A stretch of 64,000 nucleotides of DNA from Magnetococcales bacterium (GCA_015231915.1 JADGAR010000011.1:1-64000); one strand, 5' to 3'. Positions 52,571-62,309 are shown, counted from the first letter of the stretch. The notes: generated by a model not told the origin, from the sequence alone. Program-made: numbers and translations.

Positions 52571-53554
52571 ATGGACGAAGACCAAGGAAAAAAACGCTTG
52601 AGCGACCCCGGCACAAAGACCTGTTGGCACTGTCTGGTAGGCGCGACTCTGAAAGCGCTGCTGGAACCGACAGGGATCGAAGTCCGCACCGAGGTGCCAC
52701 TCCTCTCCTTTCCGCCCAAGGCAGACATCATCCTGATCCAGCGCAGAGAGGGTGGCCGGACGGAACTGCAGAACATGCTGATGGCGGATGGGCTGCGAGA
52801 CTTGAATGTCGATCGGATCCTGGCCGAAATCAAGATCACCGAAAGCATGAACGAAGCCGCGCTCATTCAGGCTTCATTATACGATGCCTGGTACCGGATA
52901 TGCGAAAATCTGGAAAAACATCAACTGCGAACCGTGATTATCAGCGCCGCCACGGCACGGAAACCATTTTTGCAACGCTTCGCATTCAAACCAGTCGGAC
53001 CGAATGGTGTTTATGAAAGCACGCCTCTGTGGGGGGAACCCGTTCGGATCATTTTTCTCAATGAACTTGAAAATTCCCCCCGGAATGCACCACTTAAATT
53101 TTTTTCATCGCGCAAAGAAGAACGAAAAAAAGCGTTTGCAGTGGTGAATGAAGTCGGGCTGATCCGTATCTCCACACCATTTCACTACATTATGAGCGGC
53201 CTCAGGAGCACAGTCATGCGTCATTCATTACGACATCTCGATAACGCAGGCATCACGCCCGACTCCGTCATGCGGATGGGGAGGAGGATGTTCGAGGCGA
53301 CGCTGGATCTGATGCCTGAAGAAGAACTGTCCGCCTTCCCAAAGCTGGAGCATCTCCTGGGTCGGGAACGCCAGGAAAGTGAGCAGAAGGGCGAAGCGAA
53401 AATCCTCGCACGCCAGTTACAACGCCGCTTTGGTTCTCTCCCAACCTGGGCCAGTGAAAAGATCGCCAAGGCGACCTCCCAATCCCTGGAGGAGTGGAGC
53501 CTGCGACTCCTGGATGCCCAGTCACTGGAAGAGGTCTTTGCGGACAGGATGTGA
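52571..53554 (+). CDS. Rpn/PD-(D/E)XK nuclease-like protein with DUF4351 tail
   Basis: The 327-residue protein has a PD-(D/E)XK-like core: K-A-D-I-I-L-I near residue 50 and L-A-E-I-K-I-T-E near 93. The tail of about 55 residues is of DUF4351 type (G-E-A-K-I-L-A-R-Q-L-Q-R-R-F-G, then S-L-E-E-V-F). Proteins of this group are related to recombination-promoting nucleases (Rpn, transposase_31) and occur in many copies in some genomes. The AT content inside (about 52880-53220) is higher than in its neighbours, which suggests transfer. A second, truncated tail lies at 30661. Confidence 0.75.
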   Translation: MDEDQGKKRLSDPGTKTCWHCLVGATLKALLEPTGIEVRTEVPLLSFPPKADIILIQRREGGRTELQNMLMADGLRDLNVDRILAEIKITESMNEAALIQASLYDAWYRICENLEKHQLRTVIISAATARKPFLQRFAFKPVGPNGVYESTPLWGEPVRIIFLNELENSPRNAPLKFFSSRKEERKKAFAVVNEVGLIRISTPFHYIMSGLRSTVMRHSLRHLDNAGITPDSVMRMGRRMFEATLDLMPEEELSAFPKLEHLLGRERQESEQKGEAKILARQLQRRFGSLPTWASEKIAKATSQSLEEWSLRLLDAQSLEEVFADRM

Positions 53555-53563
53555 CGATGCGGT

Positions 53564-55192
53564 TTACCGCCCCGCCGATTTGCGCACCAGAAAAAACACC
53601 GGCAGCAGGCCGACCGCCACCAGCATGACCGCAGGCAACGCGGCCCGCTCCCACTCCCCCTCGGAGGTCATCTCATGGATGCGCACCGCCAGGGTATCCC
53701 AGCCGAAGGGGCGCAGGAGCAAGGTGGCGGGCATCTCCTTCATCACCTCGACCATGACCATCAGGATGGCCGTCAGCAGCCCGGGACGGAGCAGCGGCAG
53801 ATAAAGCCGCCTGGCCACCTCCCGCGAGGTGGCGCCCAGGCCATGGGCGGCCTCGGCCAGGGAGGGACGGATCCGCTCCAGGCCGCTCTCCACCGGTCCC
53901 ATGGCCACGGCCAGAAAGCGGACCAGATAGGCGAACAGCAACGCCAGGATGCCGCCGCTCACGCCGGAGGCGAGCCCCTGGTGCATCACGCCGGGAAACA
54001 GCCAGGCGAACCCCTTGCCCAGCCAGATCAGACAGAGCATCACCCCGACCGCCAACACCGATCCCGGCAGGGCGTAGCCCAGGGTGGCCAGACGCAGGGC
54101 CAGATGCACGATCCGGTCCCCGGCATGCCGCTTGCGGACCAACCCCAGAAAGAGCGCCGCCAGGGTGGCCAGCAGCGCAGCGCCCACGCCCAGGGTCACG
54201 GTATGCAGGGTCAGATCCCAGAAGCGTCCATCCAGATCCAGCCGCAACCGCGACCAGGACCACACCAGCAGTTGTCCGACCGGCAGGACAAAGGCCAACA
54301 GAAAGACCGTGCCCGCGAACGTGGTGGCCAGCAGCGCTGCCATGCCTCGCAAGCGGATGCGCTCCCGTTTGGGACCATGACCGTCACTGGAAAAATAGCG
54401 CGCCCGGCCCCGCATCCCCTGCTCCACGGTCAAGGCCACGGCCACGAACAGCAGCAGCAGGGATGCGAGCTGGGTGGCGGCGGTCAGATTGAACATCCCG
54501 AACCATGCCTTGTAGATGGCGGTGGTGAAGGTGTTGAAGCCGAGGACCGACACGGCGCCGAAATCGGCCAGGGCCTCCATGACGGCCAGGGCGCATCCCG
54601 CTGCCATGGCCGGACGGGCCATGGGCAGGGCGGCATGCAGAAACGCCCCCCATGGAGAACGGCCCAGCATGCGGGAGGCCTCCAGCATGCGCCTGCCCTG
54701 GTCGAGAAAGGCGGCGCGGGCCATCAGGTAGACGTAGGGATAGAGGCTCAACGAAAACAGAAACACCACCATGCCCGGCGAACGGGTATCGGGAAACCAG
54801 TATCCGTTCGGCCCGAACCGCAAGGCGAGCCAGCCGCGCAGCGGCCCGCCGTAGTCGAGCAGCCCCAGCATGCTGAAGGCCAACACATAGGCGGGCATGG
54901 CCAGGGGGAGGATCAAGGCCCAGTCCAGGAAACGCTGCCCCGGAAAGCGGCACATGGCCGTCAGCCAGGCGAGTCCCACGCCCAGCAGCAATACCCACAC
55001 CGTCACGCCGAACAACAGGATCAGGGTGTTGCGCAGCAGTTCCCCGAGCAGGGTATCGACCAGATGACGCCATACCCCCCATTCCGGGGTGATCCAGGCC
55101 GACAGGATCACCCCGATGGGGAAAAGCATCAAGCCGACGAAAATCCAGAGGATCGGCTTCCAGGGCCACCCAAGGGTGGAATGGGGCGTCAT
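53564..55192 (-). CDS. fbpB: Fe(III) ABC transporter permease (FbpB-type, two fused permease halves)
   Basis: The 542-residue protein has about twelve transmembrane helices in two repeats. Each half carries an EAA-like loop: A-S-R-M-L-G-R-S-P-W-G-A-F and A-A-H-G-L-G-A-T-S-R-E-V. This is the fused FbpB/SfuB layout, forming the channel for ferric iron across the inner membrane. It starts 1 nt after the stop of the binding-protein gene and is the last gene of the minus-strand fbpC-fbpA-fbpB operon. It converges with the DUF4351 gene, 9 nt apart. Confidence 0.93.
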   Translation of the reverse strand: MTPHSTLGWPWKPILWIFVGLMLFPIGVILSAWITPEWGVWRHLVDTLLGELLRNTLILLFGVTVWVLLLGVGLAWLTAMCRFPGQRFLDWALILPLAMPAYVLAFSMLGLLDYGGPLRGWLALRFGPNGYWFPDTRSPGMVVFLFSLSLYPYVYLMARAAFLDQGRRMLEASRMLGRSPWGAFLHAALPMARPAMAAGCALAVMEALADFGAVSVLGFNTFTTAIYKAWFGMFNLTAATQLASLLLLFVAVALTVEQGMRGRARYFSSDGHGPKRERIRLRGMAALLATTFAGTVFLLAFVLPVGQLLVWSWSRLRLDLDGRFWDLTLHTVTLGVGAALLATLAALFLGLVRKRHAGDRIVHLALRLATLGYALPGSVLAVGVMLCLIWLGKGFAWLFPGVMHQGLASGVSGGILALLFAYLVRFLAVAMGPVESGLERIRPSLAEAAHGLGATSREVARRLYLPLLRPGLLTAILMVMVEVMKEMPATLLLRPFGWDTLAVRIHEMTSEGEWERAALPAVMLVAVGLLPVFFLVRKSAGR

Positions 55193-55193
55193 G

Positions 55194-56189
55194 TCACTTG
55201 TATCCGGCGCGATCCATCAGACGCACGGCATCGGTCTGGAATTTGCCCGCCAGGGAGAGGTTGAGGTTCTCGCCCTTGAAATCCCCCCAGGCGGCCACCG
55301 AGGCATGCGGCTTGACGGCGGGGTTGACCGGGAATTCCATGTTCAATTCGGCGAAGAGTTGCTGCGCCTCCGGGGTGGAGAGCCACTCCAACAGTTTGAT
55401 CGCCTCTGCCTTGTGTTTGGCATGTCTGGTGACGCCCGCGCCGGAGACGTTGACGTGGGTGCCGCTGGAGCCTTGATTCGCCCAGAAGAGGGCCACGGGG
55501 GTGGCGGGTTTGTCCTTCAGCAAGGCGCCGAAGTAATAGGTATTGACGATGCCCACGTCACACTTGCCGGCTGCCATGGCCTCCATGAGCTTGGTATCGT
55601 TGGAGAAGACCGGCGCCGCCAGATTGCCCACCCAGCCGCGCACGATCCGCTCGGTGGCCTCTTCGCCGTGACGGGCGATCATCATGGCCACCAGGGATTG
55701 GTTGTAGATTTTCTCCGAACTGCGCAGGCAGAGACGGTTTTTCCATTTGGGATCGGCCAGATCCTCATAGGAACTCAAATCCGCCGGTTTGACCCGCTCG
55801 GTGCTGTAAACGATGGTGCGGGCGCGCACGGAGAGTCCGAACCACTGGTTGGCGGGGTCGCGCAGATGGGCGGGGATGTTGTCGGCCAGGGTGCGGGATT
55901 CGACCGGGGCCAGCACACCCCGTTCGGCGGCATGCCAGAGGTTGCCGGCATCCACGGTGATGAGCAGGTCGGCGGGGGTGTCGGTGCCTTCGGCTTGCAG
56001 ACGGGCCAACAGCGGGCCTTCGCCATCCGTGAGATAGCGGGTCTCCACGCCGGTTTTGGCGCGATAGGCATCGAGGATCGGCTTCAACAGGTGTTCCTTG
56101 CGCGCCGAGTAGATCACGATCTCATCCGCCGCGTTGGCGAGGGGCGCGCCGGTGAACAGGAGCAAGGTCAGCAAGAGTCGTTTGAACAT
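55194..56189 (-). CDS. fbpA: Periplasmic Fe(III)-binding protein
   Basis: The 331-residue protein has a signal peptide (M-F-K-R-L-L-L, cleavage near A-N-A-A-D at about 20). The mature protein begins I-V-I-Y-S-A-R-K-E-H and carries the twin tyrosines N-T-Y-Y-F-G near residue 215 that coordinate iron in FbpA/FutA proteins. It delivers ferric iron to FbpB. The start at 56189 follows AGGA at 7 nt and places the signal peptide normally; an in-frame ATG at 56204 is less suitable. It is 21 nt downstream of fbpC. Confidence 0.94.
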   Translation of the reverse strand: MFKRLLLTLLLFTGAPLANAADEIVIYSARKEHLLKPILDAYRAKTGVETRYLTDGEGPLLARLQAEGTDTPADLLITVDAGNLWHAAERGVLAPVESRTLADNIPAHLRDPANQWFGLSVRARTIVYSTERVKPADLSSYEDLADPKWKNRLCLRSSEKIYNQSLVAMMIARHGEEATERIVRGWVGNLAAPVFSNDTKLMEAMAAGKCDVGIVNTYYFGALLKDKPATPVALFWANQGSSGTHVNVSGAGVTRHAKHKAEAIKLLEWLSTPEAQQLFAELNMEFPVNPAVKPHASVAAWGDFKGENLNLSLAGKFQTDAVRLMDRAGYK

Positions 56190-56210
56190 GGGGAGTCCTT
56201 TCATTTAAAG

Positions 56211-57314
56211 TCAATTGATGGCAGAGGGTACGCATTCCATGGTGACGCCGGGTCCGGTATTGGCAAACAGCACCAGGTGGTCGGTCGCCACCCGGATCGG
56301 CACCCGTTCGCCGATGGCATGATCGACGTGGGAGGGGAACAGGGACTGCAACTGGCAACCGGAGTCGAGTTGCAGGGTATAGAGGGTGGTGGCGCCCTTG
56401 AAGGCGCGCCGGATGACACGGGCGTGGATCGGGGAGTCGGGATCCGGGACCACGTCATCGGGTCGAACCAGCACGCGCACGGGGTCACCCGGGTTGGGGC
56501 GATACGGTTGCGGCGTGCCTTGCAGCAGCCCGACGGGGGTCTGCATGACATTCGGGGTCAGGCAGGTGCCGGCCACGAAGGTGCCCTGGCCGATGAAACC
56601 GGCCACAAAGGGATCGACCGGTCGGTGGTAGAGGGCGAAGGGGGTGTCCCATTGGCGCAGATTGCCCTCGTGGAGCACCCCGACCTGATCGCCCCAGGCA
56701 AAGGCCTCGTGCTGATCGTGGGTGACAAGAATGCCGGTCATCTCCTGGCTGACGAGGATTTGGCGCACCTCCAGGGCGAGGCGTTCCCGCAGATCCACGT
56801 CGAGATTGGAGAAGGGTTCGTCCAGGAGGATCAAGGCCGGTTTGGGGGCCAGGGCGCGGGCGAGGGCCGTGCGCTGCTGCTGGCCGCCGGAGAGTTCGTG
56901 GGGATGGCGGCGTCCCAGGGATTCCATGCCGACCAGATGGAGCATGTCGCGGGTGACGGTACGGATTTCCTCTTTTGGACGCCCTTTCAGGCCGAAGGCG
57001 ACGTTCTCTTCCACGGTGAGATGGGGAAAGAGGGCATAATCCTGAAACACCATGCCGACCCGTCGCCGTTCCGGGGCCAAGGTGAAGCCCGGTGCGGAGA
57101 GGCGTTCCTCGCGCAGCAGGATGGTCCCGGCCAACAGCGGGACGAATCCGGCGATGGCGCGCAGGACCGTGGTCTTGCCGCAGCCACTGGCCCCGAGCAG
57201 GCTGACCATCTCCCCCTGGACGACCTGGCAGGAAAGCTCGCGGATCACCGGATTGGCCGGGTCGTGGCCACAGGAGATGGCATCGATGGTAAGCAGTGGC
57301 GTGGCTGGCCGCAT
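56211..57314 (-). CDS. fbpC: Fe(III) ABC transporter ATP-binding protein
   Basis: The 367-residue ATPase has Walker A G-A-S-G-C-G-K-T-T near residue 37, signature L-S-G-G-Q-Q-Q-R near 140, Walker B L-I-L-L-D-E-P near 160 and the H-loop T-H-D. A C-terminal TOBE-like domain (about 240-367) follows. It powers ferric uptake with FbpB. It is the first gene of the operon, which is unusual since the binding protein often comes first. A Fur-like sequence lies about 47 nt upstream of its start. Confidence 0.93.
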   Translation of the reverse strand: MRPATPLLTIDAISCGHDPANPVIRELSCQVVQGEMVSLLGASGCGKTTVLRAIAGFVPLLAGTILLREERLSAPGFTLAPERRRVGMVFQDYALFPHLTVEENVAFGLKGRPKEEIRTVTRDMLHLVGMESLGRRHPHELSGGQQQRTALARALAPKPALILLDEPFSNLDVDLRERLALEVRQILVSQEMTGILVTHDQHEAFAWGDQVGVLHEGNLRQWDTPFALYHRPVDPFVAGFIGQGTFVAGTCLTPNVMQTPVGLLQGTPQPYRPNPGDPVRVLVRPDDVVPDPDSPIHARVIRRAFKGATTLYTLQLDSGCQLQSLFPSHVDHAIGERVPIRVATDHLVLFANTGPGVTMECVPSAIN

Positions 57315-57741
57315 GGTTCTTTGCTTTGGCTGGGGTTGCTGGAAGCGTCTCTAATATTTAAATGATACCCATTCTTACTAAGCCTGTCAAGCGACATACA
57401 CTGCGGCGAAAAATTTTTCATGAGCATTATGACTCACTCACAACCATCAGACAGCTCCGACCCTGCGGAAAACGATTGACAAACTTGCTTGCATTCTTTA
57501 CGCTTGCGTCATTCGAAATCAGGAAAATGAACTCAACAAAGCGGTACGCCACCGTACATAACGGTGATCGTGTCTTGTTGCGATGCCAAACCTGTGGCGA
57601 TCAACGCCCTTGGACCCACGATCACAGCACCAATCAGGGAACATTTCTTGCAATATTTTCGGTGTCGTCCCTAGAATGGACAAGATCCGAGGCATGACGC
57701 GTCTGTCTGCCCCGACTCCGCCAACCGAGAGGATACACCCG
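57315..57741. other. 427-nt divergent intergenic region
   Basis: The region separates fbpC (minus) from the cyclase gene (plus) and is richer in A and T than its surroundings. It holds the Fur-like site, a TTGACA at 57476-57481 without a convincing -10, and a 6-bp hairpin CACCGT/ACGGTG at 57550-57566. A 111-codon open frame (57362-57697) shows no recognisable domain and starts inside the Fur-like site; I take it as non-coding. Confidence 0.5.
57361..57373. promoter_or_regulatory. Fur-box-like sequence upstream of fbpC
   Basis: AATGATACCCATT matches 11 of 13 positions of the core AATGATAATCATT of the Fur consensus. It sits in an AT-rich stretch 47 nt before the fbpC start, where iron repression of the fbpCAB operon would act. 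It was found by eye; no matrix score was computed. Confidence 0.5.
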
Positions 57742-60700
57742 GTGAAATGTAGCCATTGCCAACTGGAGAATCGTCAGGGGGTCCACTTCTGCACCCGCTG
57801 CGGGACTCCGCTGGTCGCCATCTGTCCCCTCTGCCGCGCACCGAGCGCTGCCGACGACCTCTATTGCGGCGAGTGCGGCGCCCGCCTGCCCTCCGGCGTC
57901 CGCCCGCCCGCCATGACCCCGGCTCCGTCCAGCCAGCTCCCCGCTGCAGTCAAACCCCAGATGGAGTCCGAACGCAAAAACGTCACGGTCCTCTTCGCCG
58001 ACATCTCCGGCTTCACCGCCATGAGCGAAAAAATGGATCCGGAAGAGGTCACCAATATCATGAACGGCTGCATGAAAATGCTCGCCGACATCGTACACCG
58101 CTACGAAGGGTACGTGGACAAGTTCATCGGCGACTGCATCATGGCCCTCTTCGGCGCCCCCGTCACCCACGAAAACGACCCGGAACTCGCCCTGCGCGCC
58201 GCCCTGGACATGCAAAAGGAAATGGAGGAGTACAACGCCAGCCTGCAAGGCCGCCTGGAAACCCCCCTGACCCTGCATACCGGCATCAACTCCGGCATGG
58301 TCATCGCCGGTGGCGTCGGCTCCGACAAAAAAATGGAATACACCGTGATGGGCGATACCGTCAATCTGGCCGCCCGCCTCGAATCCCTGGCCCGCAACGG
58401 CCAGACCTTCGTCTCCGGCTATACCTACAACCTCACCCGCAACCTGTTCGAATTCGTCCGCCACGAGCCGATCAAGGTCAAGGGCAAAAAGGATCCGGTG
58501 GCCGTCTACGAACTGGTCCGCGCCAAAAGCCGCGTCGAACGGGACAGCGACCTGGCCAGGGAGAGCATCCCCCTGGTGGGACGCAACCGGGAAATGGAAA
58601 CCCTGCGCGCCTGCCTGGACCGCCACACCACAGGCCAGGGACTGGTCGTTTTCCTCATCTCCCCGGCGGGCGTGGGCAAAAGCCGTATCCATCAGGAGAT
58701 CAAAAAACAATACCTCAAGGGCGACCGCATCCAGGTCCTGGAAGGCACCTGCCGCTCCTTCAGCCGGGAAACCAGCTACGCCGTCTTCATCGAACTCTTC
58801 CGCCAGCTCCTCAACATCGACTCGGAAGACCTGCACGAGGCCATGGCCGACAAACTCACCCAGAACCTGCCCCTGCTGCTGGGCCTCGATCCGGAAGAGA
58901 TCCACGCCGAGGAAACCCGCAAGGGACTGGTCTTCATCGGCGCTCTCCTCGGCCTGAAACTCGGCGCCGAATTCGACATCCCCCTGGAACGGATGAACTC
59001 CCAGGAGATCAAACTGGGCATCTTCCGCGCCTGCGGCTGGTTTTTCCACGCCTTGGCCGCCCGCAAGCCCCTGATCCTCTCCCTGGAGGATATCCATTAC
59101 GCCGACCCCACCTCCGTGGAACTGATCGCCTCGCTCCTGGAACGGGTCAAGCAGGCGCCGATTCTGCTGCTGCTGCTGATGCGGCCCTTCAGCGACCATC
59201 CCTCCAGCAAGCTCCCCCTGATCGCCGACAAGGAACTGGACGACCTGGCCACCGAGATCCACTTCAAGCACCTCTCCCCAGCCGAGTGCGACGAGTTGAC
59301 CCGCCAACTCCTGCGCTCGGACGATGTCCCGGAGCCGATCCTGCAACTGGTGCGCAGCCGCGCGGACGGCAACCCCATGTTCATCGAGGAGATCGTGCGC
59401 AACCTCCTGGACGAGGGCATCGTCGCCATCAACCCGGATGGCGCCCCCAGGGTGATCAAAAACCTCGATGAGGTCTCCATCCCCTCCTCGATCCAGGGGA
59501 TCTTCATCGCCCGCATCGACAAGCTCGCCACAGAGTACAAGGAGATCCTCCTCGCCGCCTCGGTGATCGGCCCGGTCTTCCGTCTGGCCCTGCTGCAACG
59601 CCTCTTTCCCGGCACCGAGCTGGAACCGAAACTCGCCCAACTGGGGGAGATGAACGTCATCTTCGAGTCCAAATCCTTCCCGGAGATCGAATACAGTTTC
59701 CGCAACATCCTGATCCAGGAGGCGATCTACTCGACGCTGCTGCTCAAGAAAAGACGGGAACTCCACGCTGCCGTGGCCGCAGAGATCGAGGATCTCTACG
59801 CCAACCGGCTGGAAGACCACCACGAGGTCCTGGCCCAGCACTACCTGCGCGCCGAGATCGCCCCCCAGGCCTATTTCCACCTGGTCAAGAGCGGCCTGAA
59901 GGCCAAGGAGACCCATGCCAACAGCGTGGCGGCCTCTGCCCTGGAAAGGGCTTTGGAACTGGGCAAGGGGCTGACCGACCCGCCGCTGCCCCTGGCAGAG
60001 ACCGCAGTCGCCCTTTCCGAGGTGCGGGAACTCGCCGGCGAATTCTCTGCCGCCATCGCCATCCGCCAATGGATCCTGACCGCCATGGAAGACCCCAAGG
60101 CGCGCATCGAGCATTTGCGCCGCATCGGTCGCCTGCACGAAAAGATGGACGACTACCCACAGGCAATGGCGGTCTACGAACAGGCGCACCAGGAACTCCA
60201 GGGCCAGCCCGACTCCATGGATCTGGGCATGCTGCTCATGAACGAAAGCTGGATCCTCAACCGCATGGGCCAGCGGGACGAGGCCGCCCTGCGCGCCCGC
60301 CGGGCATTGGCCATCTTCGAGGCACACAACGCCCAGGAACGGATCGCCATGGTCTGCAACAATCTGGGCGTCATCCTGGAACACCAGGGCGACCTGGAAC
60401 TGGCGCTGGCCTTCAACCGCAAGAGCCTGAAGATCTTCATGGAACTGGGCGACAAACGCCAGACCGCCAATCTCTACCTTTCCATGGGCTTCCTGCACGA
60501 GAAGAACGGCGCCCTGGAAGAGGCGTTGCAATACTTCGAACACTCCCACGAGATCATGACGCGCATCGAAAATCCCTTCGGGGCCGGCACCGCCCTGATG
60601 CGCATGGGGATCTGCCTGTCGCGCCTCAACCGCCTGGCCGAGGCCGAGAAGGCGTTGCGCGAGGCCCTCAAGCTGCACCGGCAACTCGGTCTCACCCGCA

Positions 60701-60996
60701 AAGTGGTCTCCAATCTCTGGACGCTCTGCGAGCTTCATCTGGCCATGGGCGCCGCCTCCAAGGCCCGCAATCAGTTGGAAGAGGCCAGACAGATCGCCGC
60801 CGGTCGCAACGACCTGCCGGATCTGGCCCAGTGTGCGCTGCTGGAGGCACGCGTCCAGGTCCAGGAGAAGCGTGACCCGGACACCGCGTACCAGGAGGCC
60901 ATCCGCCTGTTTTCCGCCATCGGTCGCCACGATGCCGCCGAAGCCGCAGGCAGGGAACGGGAACGCCACTCGCGACAAGGGACCACCCCGGCATGA
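57742..60996 (+). CDS. Zinc-ribbon, class III adenylate/guanylate cyclase, AAA ATPase and TPR protein
   Basis: The 1084-residue protein starts with a double zinc ribbon (C-x2-C pairs: C-S-H-C, C-T-R-C, C-P-L-C, C-G-E-C). A class III cyclase domain (about 75-250) has both metal aspartates (F-A-D-I-S-G-F-T and F-I-G-D-C-I-M) and N-L-A-A-R-L-E-S. An AAA-type ATPase follows (G-V-G-K-S near 310), then a long TPR region (about 730-1070). It resembles large multidomain cyclases whose ATPase and TPR parts sense protein partners. The GTG at 57742 is preferred because GAGAGGA precedes it and the zinc ribbon begins at once; ATGs at 57676 and 57694 are alternatives. Its stop overlaps the next gene. Confidence 0.85.
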   Translation: MKCSHCQLENRQGVHFCTRCGTPLVAICPLCRAPSAADDLYCGECGARLPSGVRPPAMTPAPSSQLPAAVKPQMESERKNVTVLFADISGFTAMSEKMDPEEVTNIMNGCMKMLADIVHRYEGYVDKFIGDCIMALFGAPVTHENDPELALRAALDMQKEMEEYNASLQGRLETPLTLHTGINSGMVIAGGVGSDKKMEYTVMGDTVNLAARLESLARNGQTFVSGYTYNLTRNLFEFVRHEPIKVKGKKDPVAVYELVRAKSRVERDSDLARESIPLVGRNREMETLRACLDRHTTGQGLVVFLISPAGVGKSRIHQEIKKQYLKGDRIQVLEGTCRSFSRETSYAVFIELFRQLLNIDSEDLHEAMADKLTQNLPLLLGLDPEEIHAEETRKGLVFIGALLGLKLGAEFDIPLERMNSQEIKLGIFRACGWFFHALAARKPLILSLEDIHYADPTSVELIASLLERVKQAPILLLLLMRPFSDHPSSKLPLIADKELDDLATEIHFKHLSPAECDELTRQLLRSDDVPEPILQLVRSRADGNPMFIEEIVRNLLDEGIVAINPDGAPRVIKNLDEVSIPSSIQGIFIARIDKLATEYKEILLAASVIGPVFRLALLQRLFPGTELEPKLAQLGEMNVIFESKSFPEIEYSFRNILIQEAIYSTLLLKKRRELHAAVAAEIEDLYANRLEDHHEVLAQHYLRAEIAPQAYFHLVKSGLKAKETHANSVAASALERALELGKGLTDPPLPLAETAVALSEVRELAGEFSAAIAIRQWILTAMEDPKARIEHLRRIGRLHEKMDDYPQAMAVYEQAHQELQGQPDSMDLGMLLMNESWILNRMGQRDEAALRARRALAIFEAHNAQERIAMVCNNLGVILEHQGDLELALAFNRKSLKIFMELGDKRQTANLYLSMGFLHEKNGALEEALQYFEHSHEIMTRIENPFGAGTALMRMGICLSRLNRLAEAEKALREALKLHRQLGLTRKVVSNLWTLCELHLAMGAASKARNQLEEARQIAAGRNDLPDLAQCALLEARVQVQEKRDPDTAYQEAIRLFSAIGRHDAAEAAGRERERHSRQGTTPA

Positions 60997-62225
60997 CGAC
61001 CCAACGCACCGCCCTGGTCGTGGACGACGATCCCGACCATGTCTCCATGATACGCTCCCTCCTGGAAAAGGCGGGCTACACGGTCACCGGAGAAACCGAC
61101 AGCCTCCTGGCCATGGAGCGGATCGAGGCATTGCGACCGGATTGTGTCCTGCTCGACATCATGATGCCCAATCTGGATGGGCTGCAACTGTGCCAAAAAA
61201 TCCGCGCCAACCCGGATTACGCCGCCATCAAGGTCGTCATTGTTTCGGCCAAGCCCTACGAGTTCGACCGCCAGCGCGCCATCCGCTTCGGCGCCGATGC
61301 CTATTTCATCAAACCCATTGAACCCAGACCCTTTCTCGCCAGGCTGGAAGAGGTCTTTCAGGACACGCTGCAGGTGCGTTTCTGGGGGGTGCGCGGCACC
61401 CTGCCGGTCCCCGGCCCCCATACGGTTCGCTACGGCGGCAACACCAACTGCGTCACCTTGCATCTCCCCAAAGGCCCGATGTTCGTTTTCGACGCGGGAT
61501 CCGGCATCAAGAATCTCTCCGACCACCTGCTGGCGGCAAAAAAATTTCCCATGGCGTGCAAAATCCTGATTTCCCATCCGCACTGGGATCACATCAACGG
61601 CCTGCCCTTTCTGGTTCCGCTCTACATCAAGGGCAACGAGTTCGAAATCTGCGGGGCCAACCAGAACGGCATCTCCACCCGGCAAATGATCTCCGACCAG
61701 ATGGACGGTGTTTATTTTCCAATCCGCATCAAGGAGTTCAGCGCCAGGGTCTACTTCCGGGACATCCAGGAGGAGCAGTGGGACGTGGGCCATGGCGCCC
61801 TGGTCTCCACCATGCTCCTCAACCATCCCGGCATCTGCTTAGGCTACCGCGTGGATTATGGGGGACGCCGCGTGGCCTATATCACCGACAACGAACTCCA
61901 CCCCCCGGAACACCCCCACCACAATCCGGCCTATCTGCGCAAGCTCGTCCGTTTCGTGGAGGAGGCCGACATGGTGATCATCGACACCACCTACACGGAC
62001 GAAGCCTACGTCCGCCATGCCGGCTGGGGACACTCCGCCCCCCGGCAGGTGGCGGAACTGGCCCATCAGGCGCGGGTCAAGACCCTGTGTCTGTTTCACC
62101 ACGACCCGGACCAGAAGGATGCCGACATCGATGCCAAGCTGGCGCAAACCCGCGCGCATCTGCACCGGCTCGGCGCCTCCTGCGACTGCGTCGCCCCGGC
62201 GGAAGGGTCGGTCATCACGTTGTAG
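60993..62225 (+). CDS. Response regulator with metallo-beta-lactamase-fold output domain
   Basis: The 410-residue protein joins a receiver (about 1-125; V-V-D-D-D, acceptor in L-L-D-I-M-M-P, Lys in I-K-P) to an MBL-fold hydrolase. The hydrolase carries F-W-G-V-R-G-T, Y-G-G-N-T-N-C, the metal motif H-P-H-W-D-H near residue 193, T-D-N and a final F-H-H-D. This MBL type is related to PhnP/RNase Z-like enzymes and class II cyclic-nucleotide phosphodiesterases. Encoded in an ATGA overlap with a cyclase, it may hydrolyse the cyclase product when phosphorylated. That role is inferred from neighbourhood and fold, not proved. Confidence 0.85.
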   Translation: MTTQRTALVVDDDPDHVSMIRSLLEKAGYTVTGETDSLLAMERIEALRPDCVLLDIMMPNLDGLQLCQKIRANPDYAAIKVVIVSAKPYEFDRQRAIRFGADAYFIKPIEPRPFLARLEEVFQDTLQVRFWGVRGTLPVPGPHTVRYGGNTNCVTLHLPKGPMFVFDAGSGIKNLSDHLLAAKKFPMACKILISHPHWDHINGLPFLVPLYIKGNEFEICGANQNGISTRQMISDQMDGVYFPIRIKEFSARVYFRDIQEEQWDVGHGALVSTMLLNHPGICLGYRVDYGGRRVAYITDNELHPPEHPHHNPAYLRKLVRFVEEADMVIIDTTYTDEAYVRHAGWGHSAPRQVAELAHQARVKTLCLFHHDPDQKDADIDAKLAQTRAHLHRLGASCDCVAPAEGSVITL

Positions 62226-62309
62226 GTGATCGTCTTTTCCCGCGCGCAAGGCAAGGGATGGCAAACACGCATGGACTAGGCTCTGCGGGAATGGGTTGCC
62301 CACGCCAAG

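Noticed and set aside
52497-52601. 34-codon open frame before the DUF4351 gene
   Set aside because: No Shine-Dalgarno sequence, overlaps the start of the nuclease-like gene out of frame, and resembles nothing I know.
57362-57697. 111-codon frame in the fbpC-cyclase intergenic region
   Set aside because: Starts inside the Fur-like site, lacks a ribosome-binding site and has irregular codon use; treated as non-coding.
57634-60978. Very long open frame (over 1100 codons) on the strand opposite the cyclase gene
   Set aside because: It is a codon-bias shadow: the residues are low-complexity in D, E, G, Q and V with no domain, and the opposite strand carries clear cyclase, AAA and TPR motifs.
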